A stretch of 64,000 nucleotides of DNA from an uncultured Blautia sp. (lineage in GTDB: Bacteria > Bacillota > Clostridia > Lachnospirales > Lachnospiraceae): assembly GCF_934371575.1 (NCBI RefSeq), contig NZ_CAKRNY010000007.1, forward strand, positions 1 through 64,000, given 5' to 3'. Numbering within the stretch: position 1 is the stretch's first letter; each line of letters opens with the position of its first letter. The notes beneath the pieces were generated by a model. That model was not told the origin of the DNA. It ran no database searches and worked only from the letters and a program-made list of their open reading frames with translations. Made by a program: the position numbers and the translations under genes. This document shows positions 18,740 to 26,332 of this stretch, piece after piece.

Positions 18740-19192
18740 TTACTCCCTGCCTAAAATTTTTAAATAATGGATTCCCTCCATCTGTTCAATATCATCTACC
18801 ATAGCCTCTGCATCACCTTCACCTGAAAGGATCTGCACACTTAAAGTAAGAGTGGCAATACCACTGATCGGAATACTCTGATGTATAGTCAGAATATTAC
18901 CATGATTTTCTGCAATAGCCCGAAGAACATTCGATAAAATCCCCGGTTCATCGTCCATCTGTATAATAAATGTGATGGTCTTTCCTTTGGCTTCCTCATG
19001 GAAGGGAAAAATATCATCTTTATATTTATAGAAAGAGCTTCTGCTGATTCCTACCGCATCTGCTGCCTCCTGAACGGTTGCCACACGCTTGGATTCCAGC
19101 AGTTTCTTAGCCGCTACCACATTCAGCAATACTTCAGGCACAGCCCGCTCTCTTACTACAAAATACTTGTTCTTATCTGTTGTCTTTGGCAT
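18740..19192 (-). CDS. UPF0735 ACT-domain protein (PheB-like)
   Basis: A 150-residue protein. Residues ~35-65 form a helix-turn-helix-like unit (TVQEAADAVGISRSSFYKYKDDIFPF) and residues ~70-148 an ACT domain (ITFIIQMDDEPGILSNVLRAIAENHGNILTIHQSIP). This is the family called PheB in older Bacillus literature; its function is not firmly known. Position directly before hom (seven bases) suggests amino-acid sensing linked to the aspartate pathway. Confidence 0.9.
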   Translation of the reverse strand: MPKTTDKNKYFVVRERAVPEVLLNVVAAKKLLESKRVATVQEAADAVGISRSSFYKYKDDIFPFHEEAKGKTITFIIQMDDEPGILSNVLRAIAENHGNILTIHQSIPISGIATLTLSVQILSGEGDAEAMVDDIEQMEGIHYLKILGRE

Positions 19193-19232
19193 GTCGCGTT
19201 TCCTTCCACTTCCAGCTGCGGCAGATTATTTA

Positions 19233-20355
19233 TTATTCTGCCGGTTTCTTCGCAAGTGCGATCCACTTCAGATATGCATTGATAAAGATATCAATAGCAC
19301 CATCCATAACTGCATCCACATTTCCGGTCTCCTCATTTGTACGATGATCCTTGACCATGGTATATGGCTGCATAACGTATGAACGGATCTGATTTCCCCA
19401 GCCGATATCTGTTACTTCGCCCCTGATTCCGGAAAGCTTGGCTTCTGCTTCCTGCTGTTTCAGAAGATACAGCTTCGCCTTCAGCATCTGCATAGCCTTG
19501 TCTTTATTCATATGCTGAGAACGCTCATTCTGACACTGTACCACGATTCCTGTAGGGAAATGGGTTATACGGATAGCGGATGAGGTTTTGTTGATGTGCT
19601 GTCCACCGGCACCACTGCTTCGATAGGTATCAATACGGATATCCTCGTCATTGATTTCTACATCCAGGTCTTTTTCAATATCCGGCATAACATCGCAGGA
19701 TACGAAGGAGGTCTGACGCTTTCCTGCCGCATTAAACGGGGAAATACGGACCAGACGGTGAACACCCTTCTCAGACTTCAGAAGCCCGTATGCATTTTCA
19801 CCGTTTACCTGGAAGGTAACAGATTTCACACCGGCTTCATCACCGTCCAGGTAGTCCAGTACTTCTATGGAAAATCCCTTACGGTCAGCCCAGCGTGTAT
19901 ACATACGATACAGCATTCCGCACCAGTCACAGGCTTCTGTTCCACCTGCTCCTGCATTCAGCTTGATAATAGCATTCTCACTGTCATACTCTCCTGAAAG
20001 AAGAGTCTTCACGCGGATGCTGTCAAACTGAGCCTGGAACTCATCCAGCATTTCCTGGATTTCTTCGATCATGGACGGATCATTTTCCTCATAGCTCATC
20101 TCGATCAGGGTTTCCATATCTTCCATCTGGGTTACCAGATTCTGATAGGTCTCCATGTCGTCCTTCATGCTCTTTAATTCTTTCATTTTCTTCTGGGATA
20201 CTTCTGCATTGTCCCAGAAATCAGGCGCTTCCATTTCGCGCTCTAATTCTTCAACCCGCTTTTCCTTGTTAGCCAGGTCAAAGTGAATCCCTCACTTCCA
20301 CTAATGGTTCTGTGTATGTTGCAAGAATGCTCTTGAACTGGTCTAATTCAACCAT
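19233..20355 (-). CDS. prfB: Peptide chain release factor 2, made by programmed +1 frameshift
   Basis: Release factor for UGA/UAA stop codons. It is encoded in two frames: 25 codons from ATG at 20355 to CTT at 20281, then an in-frame TGA at 20280-20278. A +1 shift on CTT-TGA-C, skipping the T at 20280, continues with GAC at 20279 to the stop at 19233, giving about 373 residues, normal for RF2. Motifs: anticodon-recognition SPF (RISPFNAAGKRQTSF) and peptidyl-hydrolase GGQ (SSGAGGQHINKTSSAIR). It heads the run prfB-ACT-hom-lysC. A start at the internal ATG 20234 would lose the N-terminal helices and is not favoured. Confidence 0.96.
20277..20295 (-). promoter_or_regulatory. prfB: prfB autoregulatory +1 frameshift site
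   Basis: The minus strand reads GTGAGGGATTCACTTTGAC: a purine-rich Shine-Dalgarno-like AGGGA upstream of the slippery CTT and the UGA stop with a 3' C. This is the classical RF2 feedback signal: low RF2 slows termination and favours the shift. Confidence 0.95.
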
Positions 20356-20476
20356 AGCTTCACCTTCTTTCTTATATTTCTTCAACAATGCCGCCCTTTA
20401 GCACTTGGCCCCAGCGGCACACAGACTTTCAAAGTATACAATAGCATATTTAGGTGCAAATTACAATAAAAAGCCG

Positions 20477-20516
20477 CGCAGAGCCGGAATATGCCTCGCA
20501 GAGCCGGAATATTCCC
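20477..20516. repeat. 20-bp tandem duplication upstream of prfB
   Basis: Two copies of a 20-bp unit beginning CGCAGAGCCGGAATAT follow each other directly, differing only at their ends. They lie in the spacer between the prfB leader and the divergent NusG-II gene. The unit is richer in GC than its surroundings; no function is evident. Confidence 0.7.
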
Positions 20517-20618
20517 TCTGTTGCAATTTTTTCTCAAAAACAGATTTTAGAAGAGGTTGAAAAATTTTTCTATTTCTTTTATCATTAATTGGTATTTATA
20601 AAAAAGAGAGGTATCTAT

Positions 20619-20987
20619 TTGAAGAAAAAAGAAATGGTATTTATCGGCGCACTGCTGTTTATTTCGGTGATGCTTTGTATTTATGTTTATGTGCTTCCAC
20701 ATGGGACTCATGGAACCATTCAGATCACGGTGAATGGAGAGCTTTATGGAACTTATTCTCTGGCTGAAGACCAGGTGATCCAGATCGGAGATACCAATGT
20801 TTGTGAAATAAAAAACGGTCAGGTAAAAATGACAGAGGCAGACTGCCCGGATCATCTTTGTATGAAGCAGCCTGCAGTGGGAAGCGCAGGCGGATATATT
20901 GTGTGTCTGCCAAACAGAGTTGTAATTCATGGAGAGGGCGATTCAGATTCACAGGATTCCGAAGGTGGATTTGACGCAGTGGTATAA
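20619..20987 (+). CDS. NusG domain II-type extracytosolic protein
   Basis: A ~122-residue protein with one N-terminal membrane segment (MVFIGALLFISVMLCIYVYV) and a small beta domain of the NusG_II type, ending in a short acidic tail. In the domain, ADCPDHLCMKQPAV and GGYIVCLPNRVVI are characteristic and hold three cysteines. The start is a TTG with AGAGAGG at a seven-base spacing; the frame is open slightly further upstream but without a ribosome-binding site. It is followed immediately by a Gx-transporter gene, a pairing often seen near FMN_bind/ApbE genes. The role is unknown. Confidence 0.85.
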   Translation: MKKKEMVFIGALLFISVMLCIYVYVLPHGTHGTIQITVNGELYGTYSLAEDQVIQIGDTNVCEIKNGQVKMTEADCPDHLCMKQPAVGSAGGYIVCLPNRVVIHGEGDSDSQDSEGGFDAVV

Positions 20988-20990
20988 GTG

Positions 20991-21476
20991 ATGAATCAGA
21001 AAAAGACAGCGTATCTTGGGCTATTCGCAGCCATTGCCATTATTTTCGGGTATGTGGAATCATTAATTCCGTTTTTCGCAGGAATTCCGGGAATGAAGCT
21101 GGGGCTTGCCAACCTGGCAATACTTTTTGTTCTGGAAAGGTACAGCTGGAAAGAGGCGGCACTGGTTTCAGTTGTAAGGATTTTTATTATCGGTTTTATG
21201 TTTGGAAACGGATCCAGTATTATGTATAGCCTGGCCGGGGCTGCCCTTAGTCTGACCGTGATGGTCTTTTTGAAAAACAAGGCCGGATTCGGGCACCTGG
21301 GTGTAAGTGTGGCAGGCGGGGTTTCCCATAATATCGGACAGCTGCTGGTAGCAATTCCGGCGACGCATACAGTGGGATTATTATATTATTATGCTCCTGC
21401 ACTGATGGTATCGGGAGTCGTTACAGGATTGCTGATCGGTGTGCTGACAAAAGAGGTATTAAAGAGGATTCCGTAA
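20991..21476 (+). CDS. Gx transporter / heptaprenyl-diphosphate-synthase component I-like membrane protein
   Basis: A ~161-residue hydrophobic protein with five or six membrane segments, of the PF07456 (Hpre_diP_synt_I, now often called Gx transporter) family: YLGLFAAIAIIFGYVESLIPFFAG, IPGMKLGLANLAILFVLERY, SLAGAALSLTVM and GGVSHNIGQL. It overlaps or abuts the NusG-II stop codon; a GTG at 20988 is an alternative start. The fold recalls ECF S components. Its substrate is unknown, and a role in quinone-tail synthesis or in transport for the adjacent flavin system is only inferred. Confidence 0.85.
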   Translation: MNQKKTAYLGLFAAIAIIFGYVESLIPFFAGIPGMKLGLANLAILFVLERYSWKEAALVSVVRIFIIGFMFGNGSSIMYSLAGAALSLTVMVFLKNKAGFGHLGVSVAGGVSHNIGQLLVAIPATHTVGLLYYYAPALMVSGVVTGLLIGVLTKEVLKRIP

Positions 21477-21492
21477 GATATTTACACCGTAC

Positions 21493-21573
21493 GCATTTGA
21501 CCTGGATATATTCCACGCGGAGCGGCGCAACATTCCGCGAAGCCCCACTTAGGAAAATATCCGATCCAAATGC
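21493..21573. repeat. Large imperfect inverted repeat
   Basis: GCATTTGACCTGGATATATTCC at the left is nearly the reverse complement of the right arm ending in GATCCAAATGC. The apex contains a second, GC-rich pair (CGCGGA / TTCCGCG). It follows the Gx-transporter gene directly and precedes the true terminator. It could be an mRNA-end structure or a palindromic repeat. Confidence 0.55.
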
Positions 21574-21581
21574 TGTTGGTT

Positions 21582-21633
21582 AAAAAAAGAACTCTGGGCG
21601 ATAGTTTTTGGCTATCAACCAGGGTTCTTTTTT
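21582..21633. terminator. Bidirectional terminator between the two halves of the redox island
   Basis: AAAAAAGAACTCTGG pairs with CCAGGGTTCTTTTTT, and an inner GATAG/CTATC stem caps it. T-runs exist on both strands, so it can end both the Gx-transporter transcript and the convergent apbE operon. Confidence 0.9.
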
Positions 21634-21645
21634 ATGTCAACTATC

Positions 21646-22812
21646 CTATGCTTCGTTTACTGTGTATCCAGCTTTCATGAGTTCAAATTTATCCATCAAT
21701 CCACTTGTCACATACACTTTTTTATCTTCGTCTACAAATACAGCTTCTGCGCCATATTTCTCCAGAAGCGTTTTGGCGGCGTCCATGCCCAGGACGAAGC
21801 AGGCGGTGGAGAGGCCGTCGGCAAGGTAGCCCTGGTCGCAGACGATGGTGACGGAGGTAAGACCATTCTGGACGGGATAGCCGGTCTTTGGATCCAGGAT
21901 GTGGTGGTAGCGGATTCCGTCTTCTATAAAGTATTTCTCGTAGTCACCGGAGGTGGAAAGGAACTGATTGGCGTCCAGGGTGATGGCGCCAAGATAGTCA
22001 CCTTCAGTATCCCGGGGATCGGTGAGGGCAACTTTCCAGGGAGAGCCGTCGGGCTTTTCGCCGTAGGTCATGACACTGCTGCCACCCAGGTTCAGAATCA
22101 TGCCTGAGACGTCAGGCTGAGTTTTCAGGTAATCCATGATCAGATCACAGCCCATGCCTTTTCCAACGGCACCAAGATCCAGGGTACAGCCATCAAGAAG
22201 GGTTACCTGGTTCCCATCCAGCTGGATTTTCCCGTAGCCCACTTCGGGGAGAAGGGCGTCGATCTCAGACTGCTCCGGCACGTGTGGGTTCTCGCCGTCG
22301 ATATCCCACAGGCGGATAATCTTTCCAAGAGTTGGATCAAAGGCGCCGTCAGAGTCCTGGGAAAGCTGGCGGATTTTCTCAAGATCTGCGGCAAGATCAG
22401 TGTCAACCTCCACGGTCCCACCGTCGGCATTGTTCAGCTGGGAAATCTGGGAGTTTTCGTCAGTCCAGGAAAGGAGGGTGGTTTCCATTTCACGAAGCTT
22501 TTCGCCAATCTGGGTGTTGATGTCCTCGCCAGAGGTATAGAGGGTTTCGGAAACTACTGTGTCCATCGCAAAGTCCGCATTTGTGTACTTTTCTATGTCG
22601 GCTGCATAAACAACTGTAGTTGTTTTTCCAGGTGCAGTTCCCATTATGCCAGCGAGCAGCAGACTTCCGCAAAGAATTCCACAAACTCCTCTTTTTCCAA
22701 ATCGCCCAGCCTCTCTAAATGAGCAATCCTGAAATTGCTTATTTCCCATCCCCTTCATTCTATTTAAAATGATTTCATTCTGAAATTTCGCTTCTCTTCT
22801 TCTCTTACTCAT
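21646..22812 (-). CDS. apbE: FAD:protein FMN transferase (ApbE), secreted
   Basis: A 388-residue enzyme that hydrolyses FAD and attaches FMN through a phosphoester to Thr in [ST]GAT motifs of target proteins outside the membrane. A signal/anchor segment lies at ~40-60, after a long basic N-terminus. Mature-domain motifs: MDTVVSETLY, FDPTLGKIIRLWDID, LDLGAVGKGMGCD (substrate and Mg region), LNLGGSSVMTYG and TSGDYEKYF...HHILDPKTGYPVQNGLTSVTIV. No lipobox cysteine is seen. It is the last gene of the FMN_bind/FeS operon and the natural modifier of its two FMN_bind proteins. Confidence 0.95.
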   Translation of the reverse strand: MSKRRREAKFQNEIILNRMKGMGNKQFQDCSFREAGRFGKRGVCGILCGSLLLAGIMGTAPGKTTTVVYAADIEKYTNADFAMDTVVSETLYTSGEDINTQIGEKLREMETTLLSWTDENSQISQLNNADGGTVEVDTDLAADLEKIRQLSQDSDGAFDPTLGKIIRLWDIDGENPHVPEQSEIDALLPEVGYGKIQLDGNQVTLLDGCTLDLGAVGKGMGCDLIMDYLKTQPDVSGMILNLGGSSVMTYGEKPDGSPWKVALTDPRDTEGDYLGAITLDANQFLSTSGDYEKYFIEDGIRYHHILDPKTGYPVQNGLTSVTIVCDQGYLADGLSTACFVLGMDAAKTLLEKYGAEAVFVDEDKKVYVTSGLMDKFELMKAGYTVNEA

Positions 22813-22849
22813 ATCCTGTTCTTTCTGTTGTTATTTTAATCTACTGTTC

Positions 22850-23662
22850 TCAAACTTTTGCTGCATTCTCCTGTACTGCTTCACTCTCTTCCTTCACCTT
22901 CGGAATCCCTATCCGGATATTTTTCTTCGGACAGATTCCCTGGCAGGCGTGGCAGCAGATGCATTCTCCTGAAAGAGGGGTATCGCCGTCGATATCAAGA
23001 TGGGCAGGACAGCGTTTCTTGCAGGCGCCGCATTTCGCCGGACAGGTATTTCGGTCACGGTTAAACAGTGCGGAGGGTGCTATAGGCATTATAGCAAAAA
23101 TTGCGCCCATTGGGCAAAGGAACTGGCAGAAAAATCGTTCCTGTGTGCACATTCCGATCATGATCAGGATCAGCAAAATGATGCCGACCTTATAAGCGGC
23201 TCCAGGCAGTCTGCCTGCGGTAAGCATGGAAAATACATCCCATGGGCTCATCCCCTGAAGCTGTCCATACCAACCGGTAAGAATGGAAATCAGCAAAACA
23301 GCCAGCCAGATATACTTTACCTTCTGAAGAATATGGATCATTCTCTCAGAATAACCGTGACGTCCCTTTTTATGAAATACTTTCTGTCTCACAAACACAG
23401 TCAGTTCATATAATACATCTCCCAGAGAGCCAAATGCACATGCATATCCGCAAAAATGCCGTCCAAACAGACATGTCACCACAAGCAATACGGCTGTCAC
23501 ATCCAGAAAAGAATTCCAGGTGATCGCCTGATGCGCCGCGATTGCCTGGAAAATGGATTTTACGCCGGCAAAAGCTGTGGAAAAAAGTGCCGGGGCAAAA
23601 ATGAAAAACAGAAGCTGGATTCCGGCGCGGATCAGCCGGATTTTTCTCTGTCTTTTTTTCAT
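22850..23662 (-). CDS. NapH-like membrane [4Fe-4S] electron-transfer protein
   Basis: A 270-residue integral membrane protein with about five hydrophobic segments. Cysteine motifs: CGYACAFGSLGD and CQFLCPMGA in the membrane part (NapH/CcoG-like), then two [4Fe-4S] clusters, CPAKCGACKKRCP and CICCHACQGICP, in the C-terminal soluble part. Such proteins pass electrons between the quinone or cytoplasmic side and extracytosolic carriers. Its ATG overlaps the stop of the upstream FMN_bind gene by four bases (ATGA), so they are coupled. In flavinylation loci this family is thought to feed FMN_bind domains. Confidence 0.9.
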   Translation of the reverse strand: MKKRQRKIRLIRAGIQLLFFIFAPALFSTAFAGVKSIFQAIAAHQAITWNSFLDVTAVLLVVTCLFGRHFCGYACAFGSLGDVLYELTVFVRQKVFHKKGRHGYSERMIHILQKVKYIWLAVLLISILTGWYGQLQGMSPWDVFSMLTAGRLPGAAYKVGIILLILIMIGMCTQERFFCQFLCPMGAIFAIMPIAPSALFNRDRNTCPAKCGACKKRCPAHLDIDGDTPLSGECICCHACQGICPKKNIRIGIPKVKEESEAVQENAAKV

Positions 23663-24279
23663 TGATTTTCCGCCTTTCCAAGTGCATCATTTACAGCATT
23701 GATAATTCCGGTGGAACTGAAGGTTGCACCGGAAATGGTATCCACATCAGTGCTCTGGGCAGCCAGAATAGTGCTGATCACGCCCTGTCCCTGGGAAAGA
23801 TATGCGGAGTCCTCGCCAGGTGCGCTTACAACCTGAATGTCTGTGATTGTGTCATTTTCAAGAGTGACCTGAACCTGGATATTTCCTCCAAAGCCCTGAC
23901 CATCTCCTGTGTATGTTCCGTTTTTGTATGCAAGGTCTTCACTTTTCTCAGAAGAATCCTCTTCGCTGTCTGCGTCATCCTGTTCTTCTTCCGCTTTATC
24001 AGCAGTATCTGCATCCTCTTTCGCAGCACTGTCCTTCTTGTTCTTAGCTTCTTCCTCTGCTTTCTTCTTCGCCTCTTCCTGGGCCTTGGCAGCCTCCTCA
24101 ATTGCACTTAAGATCTCGTCCTGCTGCTTCTCCAAAGCCTCCACTCTTGTGGTCAGACTGGCGATCTGCTGGTCTTTTTTGGTATCACTATCCTTTTTCT
24201 GCATGGAATTGTAGCCAAGTACCGCTCCAATGATCAGGATCAGACATAAAACTCTCATAATAAAACTCTGATATTTCAT
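23659..24279 (-). CDS. Single-domain membrane-anchored FMN-binding protein
   Basis: A 206-residue protein. Residues ~7-24 anchor it in the membrane. Residues ~33-115 are a charged, Ala/Lys/Glu-rich coiled-coil stalk. Residues ~117-203 form one FMN_bind domain with GTYTGDGQGFGGNIQVQV, APGEDSAYLSQGQGVI and the flavinylation motif DTISGATFSSTG; the predicted FMN-carrying residue is T186. It starts three bases after the stop of the four-domain protein and overlaps the next gene by four bases. Likely extracytosolic one- or two-electron carrier. Confidence 0.93.
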   Translation of the reverse strand: MKYQSFIMRVLCLILIIGAVLGYNSMQKKDSDTKKDQQIASLTTRVEALEKQQDEILSAIEEAAKAQEEAKKKAEEEAKNKKDSAAKEDADTADKAEEEQDDADSEEDSSEKSEDLAYKNGTYTGDGQGFGGNIQVQVTLENDTITDIQVVSAPGEDSAYLSQGQGVISTILAAQSTDVDTISGATFSSTGIINAVNDALGKAENQ

Positions 24280-24282
24280 GGG

Positions 24283-26193
24283 TTATGCTCCTTTTGCCTG
24301 GTTTAATGCATTTCTAAATGCCTGGATAATTCCCTGGGAAGAATAGGTGCAGCCAGATACGGTATCTATACTGTCCGCAGACTGGCTTCCCAGAACCTGT
24401 CCAATAATTCCGTTCCAGGCCTCATCCACATAGTCCTCGTCATCATAGGAAGTATAGATTGCACTTACGATCTGACCTCCTGAAATGGTAACTGTTACCT
24501 GCACGCTGTCCGGACCATCATTGCCCTCCCCAATGCCAGTATAGGTTCCATCCTTATAAAGTCCAGCCGGAGTTGGCTCCGGGATACTGGTCGGTTCCGG
24601 CGCTTCTGTGGGCTGTGGTACACTGGTTGGTTCCGGTGTTTCATCCGGTACCGGGATACTGGTGGGCTGCGGCGCCTCTGTGGGCTCCGGCGCTTCTGTT
24701 GGCTCCGGCGCTTCTGTTGGCTGCGGTACTTCTGTGGGCTTTGGTACTTCTGTGGGCTGCGGTACTTCTGTGGGCTTTGGTACTTCTGTGGGCTGCGGTT
24801 TTACAGAAGGCTCCACTTCTGTAATTTTCGCCTGCTCAAGTGCCGATTTTGACGCATCCAGAATTCCCGTAGAGGAAAAGGTTGCTCCAGAAACCGTATC
24901 GATTCCTTCTGCGGTCTGTTTTTCCAGAATCTGCGGCTGAATCTTTCTCCATGCTTTATTAAAAAAGCTTCTTGTATCCGAATTTGTATTTGTGACTTCT
25001 GTAATTACTCCATCCTTCACTGTCAAAGTTATGTTAACAAGACCTGAATATCCATATGCAGAGGCAGTATAAGTACCGTCTTTCAATGTTTTCACCTCAG
25101 ATGGTGTATCTGGGGAAACTGTGGGCTGTGGTGTTACTGTCGGCTCTGCATCAGATGGTGTCTGTGTCGGAACTGGCGTGATTTCTCCCTTTTCCCCGGA
25201 GTCTGAATCTGCAGATGCCAGGGAAAGTGCCTGTGAAATAGCTCCAAGGATACCATTTGAAGAAAATGTTGCGCCACTGACCGCATCTACACCGGACAGG
25301 CTTTGTCTCGCAAGCACATCTGCTTTGATTGTTTTCCATGCCTTATTAAAAAATTCCGGAGTATCTGTATTGGTATTTTTTATTTTTTTAATTTTTCCTT
25401 TTTTTATGGTAACTTTCACAGTTACAGGGCCATCAAAGCCTTCTGCCTGTCCTTCATAAACACCATCTTTATAATTAACAGAGGTATCCTGCTGCGGTTT
25501 TTTCGTTGGTTTTGGAGTAGGGGTTACTTCCTTCTTACTATTTGCAGCTTTCCCAAGCGCATTTTGTACCGCCTGGATAATTCCATTTGAAGAGTAGGTA
25601 GCACCACTAACCGCATCCACATTGGGCGACTGACTGGAAAGGATCCTGCTGATCACGCCTGTCGCATTGGATAAATAAGAGCCTGTTTCCCCAGATGCAC
25701 TTATAATATCTATTGATGCAATTTCGCCGCCAGATACCGTCACCTGTACTGTGATGTTTCCTCCAAAACCAGTTCCGCTGCCCTGATAAGTGCCATCTTT
25801 ATAACCATTTTTCGGGACTTCTGTGGTAGGTGTAGTGGTCGTTCCCTGCCCCTGTCCGGATGCTTCTGCAGTCTTTACCGGCAAAGACTTGGCGGAGCCT
25901 TTTTTTATTCCACCTGTTTTCAGTGTCGTTTTAGATTTCTTTTTCTTACTGGAAGAAGACTTGCTTCCAGTACTTTTCAATATTTCGTCTTCTTCATATG
26001 TATAAGCTGTTTTCAGCCAGTTTTCAACCTCTATGGATTTTACAATGCTTTTTTCATCTGCCGTCTGACTGGACTTTTCATCCATGCTCCAGGTACCTGC
26101 AGCTGCTACCGCTGCAATCACCGCCACGGCCGGGGCTAATTTAACCAGATTCTGCTTTTCAAAATGATTCTTATTGTTGTCTGTTTTTTTCAT
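24283..26193 (-). CDS. Four-domain extracytosolic FMN-binding protein with Pro/Thr/Glu-rich linker
   Basis: A 636-residue secreted or anchored protein with a hydrophobic segment at ~17-34. It has four FMN_bind domains at about 130-215, 240-327, 370-455 and 545-634. Predicted FMN-threonines: T199 (DAVSGATY), T309 (DAVSGATF), T438 (DTVSGATF) and T616 (DTVSGCTY, Ala replaced by Cys). Domains 2 and 3 share an insertion-like TPEFFNKAW/TRSFFNKAW string; domain 4 has EDYVDEAW. A 90-residue PTEVP/PTEAP repeat (456-545) spaces domains 3 and 4. The start at 26193 has GGAG five bases upstream. Probably a multi-flavin wire spanning the cell wall (inference). Confidence 0.93.
   Translation of the reverse strand: MKKTDNNKNHFEKQNLVKLAPAVAVIAAVAAAGTWSMDEKSSQTADEKSIVKSIEVENWLKTAYTYEEDEILKSTGSKSSSSKKKKSKTTLKTGGIKKGSAKSLPVKTAEASGQGQGTTTTPTTEVPKNGYKDGTYQGSGTGFGGNITVQVTVSGGEIASIDIISASGETGSYLSNATGVISRILSSQSPNVDAVSGATYSSNGIIQAVQNALGKAANSKKEVTPTPKPTKKPQQDTSVNYKDGVYEGQAEGFDGPVTVKVTIKKGKIKKIKNTNTDTPEFFNKAWKTIKADVLARQSLSGVDAVSGATFSSNGILGAISQALSLASADSDSGEKGEITPVPTQTPSDAEPTVTPQPTVSPDTPSEVKTLKDGTYTASAYGYSGLVNITLTVKDGVITEVTNTNSDTRSFFNKAWRKIQPQILEKQTAEGIDTVSGATFSSTGILDASKSALEQAKITEVEPSVKPQPTEVPKPTEVPQPTEVPKPTEVPQPTEAPEPTEAPEPTEAPQPTSIPVPDETPEPTSVPQPTEAPEPTSIPEPTPAGLYKDGTYTGIGEGNDGPDSVQVTVTISGGQIVSAIYTSYDDEDYVDEAWNGIIGQVLGSQSADSIDTVSGCTYSSQGIIQAFRNALNQAKGA
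24559..24828 (-). repeat. PTE(V/A)P-coding minisatellite
   Basis: A run of imperfect tandem units of 18 bp and multiples encodes Pro-Thr-Glu-Val/Ala-Pro repeats between FMN_bind domains 3 and 4. Repetition at DNA level suggests that linker length can change by slippage or recombination. Confidence 0.85.
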
Positions 26194-26253
26194 GCTGTCT
26201 CCTGCCTGGTACATCATAAATTGCTTTGTAAAATTAATTTCCATTTACAAGCA

Positions 26254-26302
26254 AAAGCAGGGGCTGTTATTAAACGGCCCCCGTTTCTGCTTTTCTCTTA
26301 TT
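26254..26302 (-). terminator. Possible terminator after the Tp47-like gene
   Basis: AAAAGCAG...GGGGGC pairs with GCCCC...TGCTTTT on the minus strand, with a bulge. It lies between the Tp47-like stop codon and the FMN_bind operon. The T-run is weak, so partial read-through into the FMN_bind operon is possible. Confidence 0.5.
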
Positions 26303-26332
26303 TTTTTATGGTTGTGTGTAAAACAGCAGCCA

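Noticed and set aside
24559..24828. CRISPR-like repeat
   Set aside because: The short repeats are in frame, encode PTEVP units and have no unique spacers.
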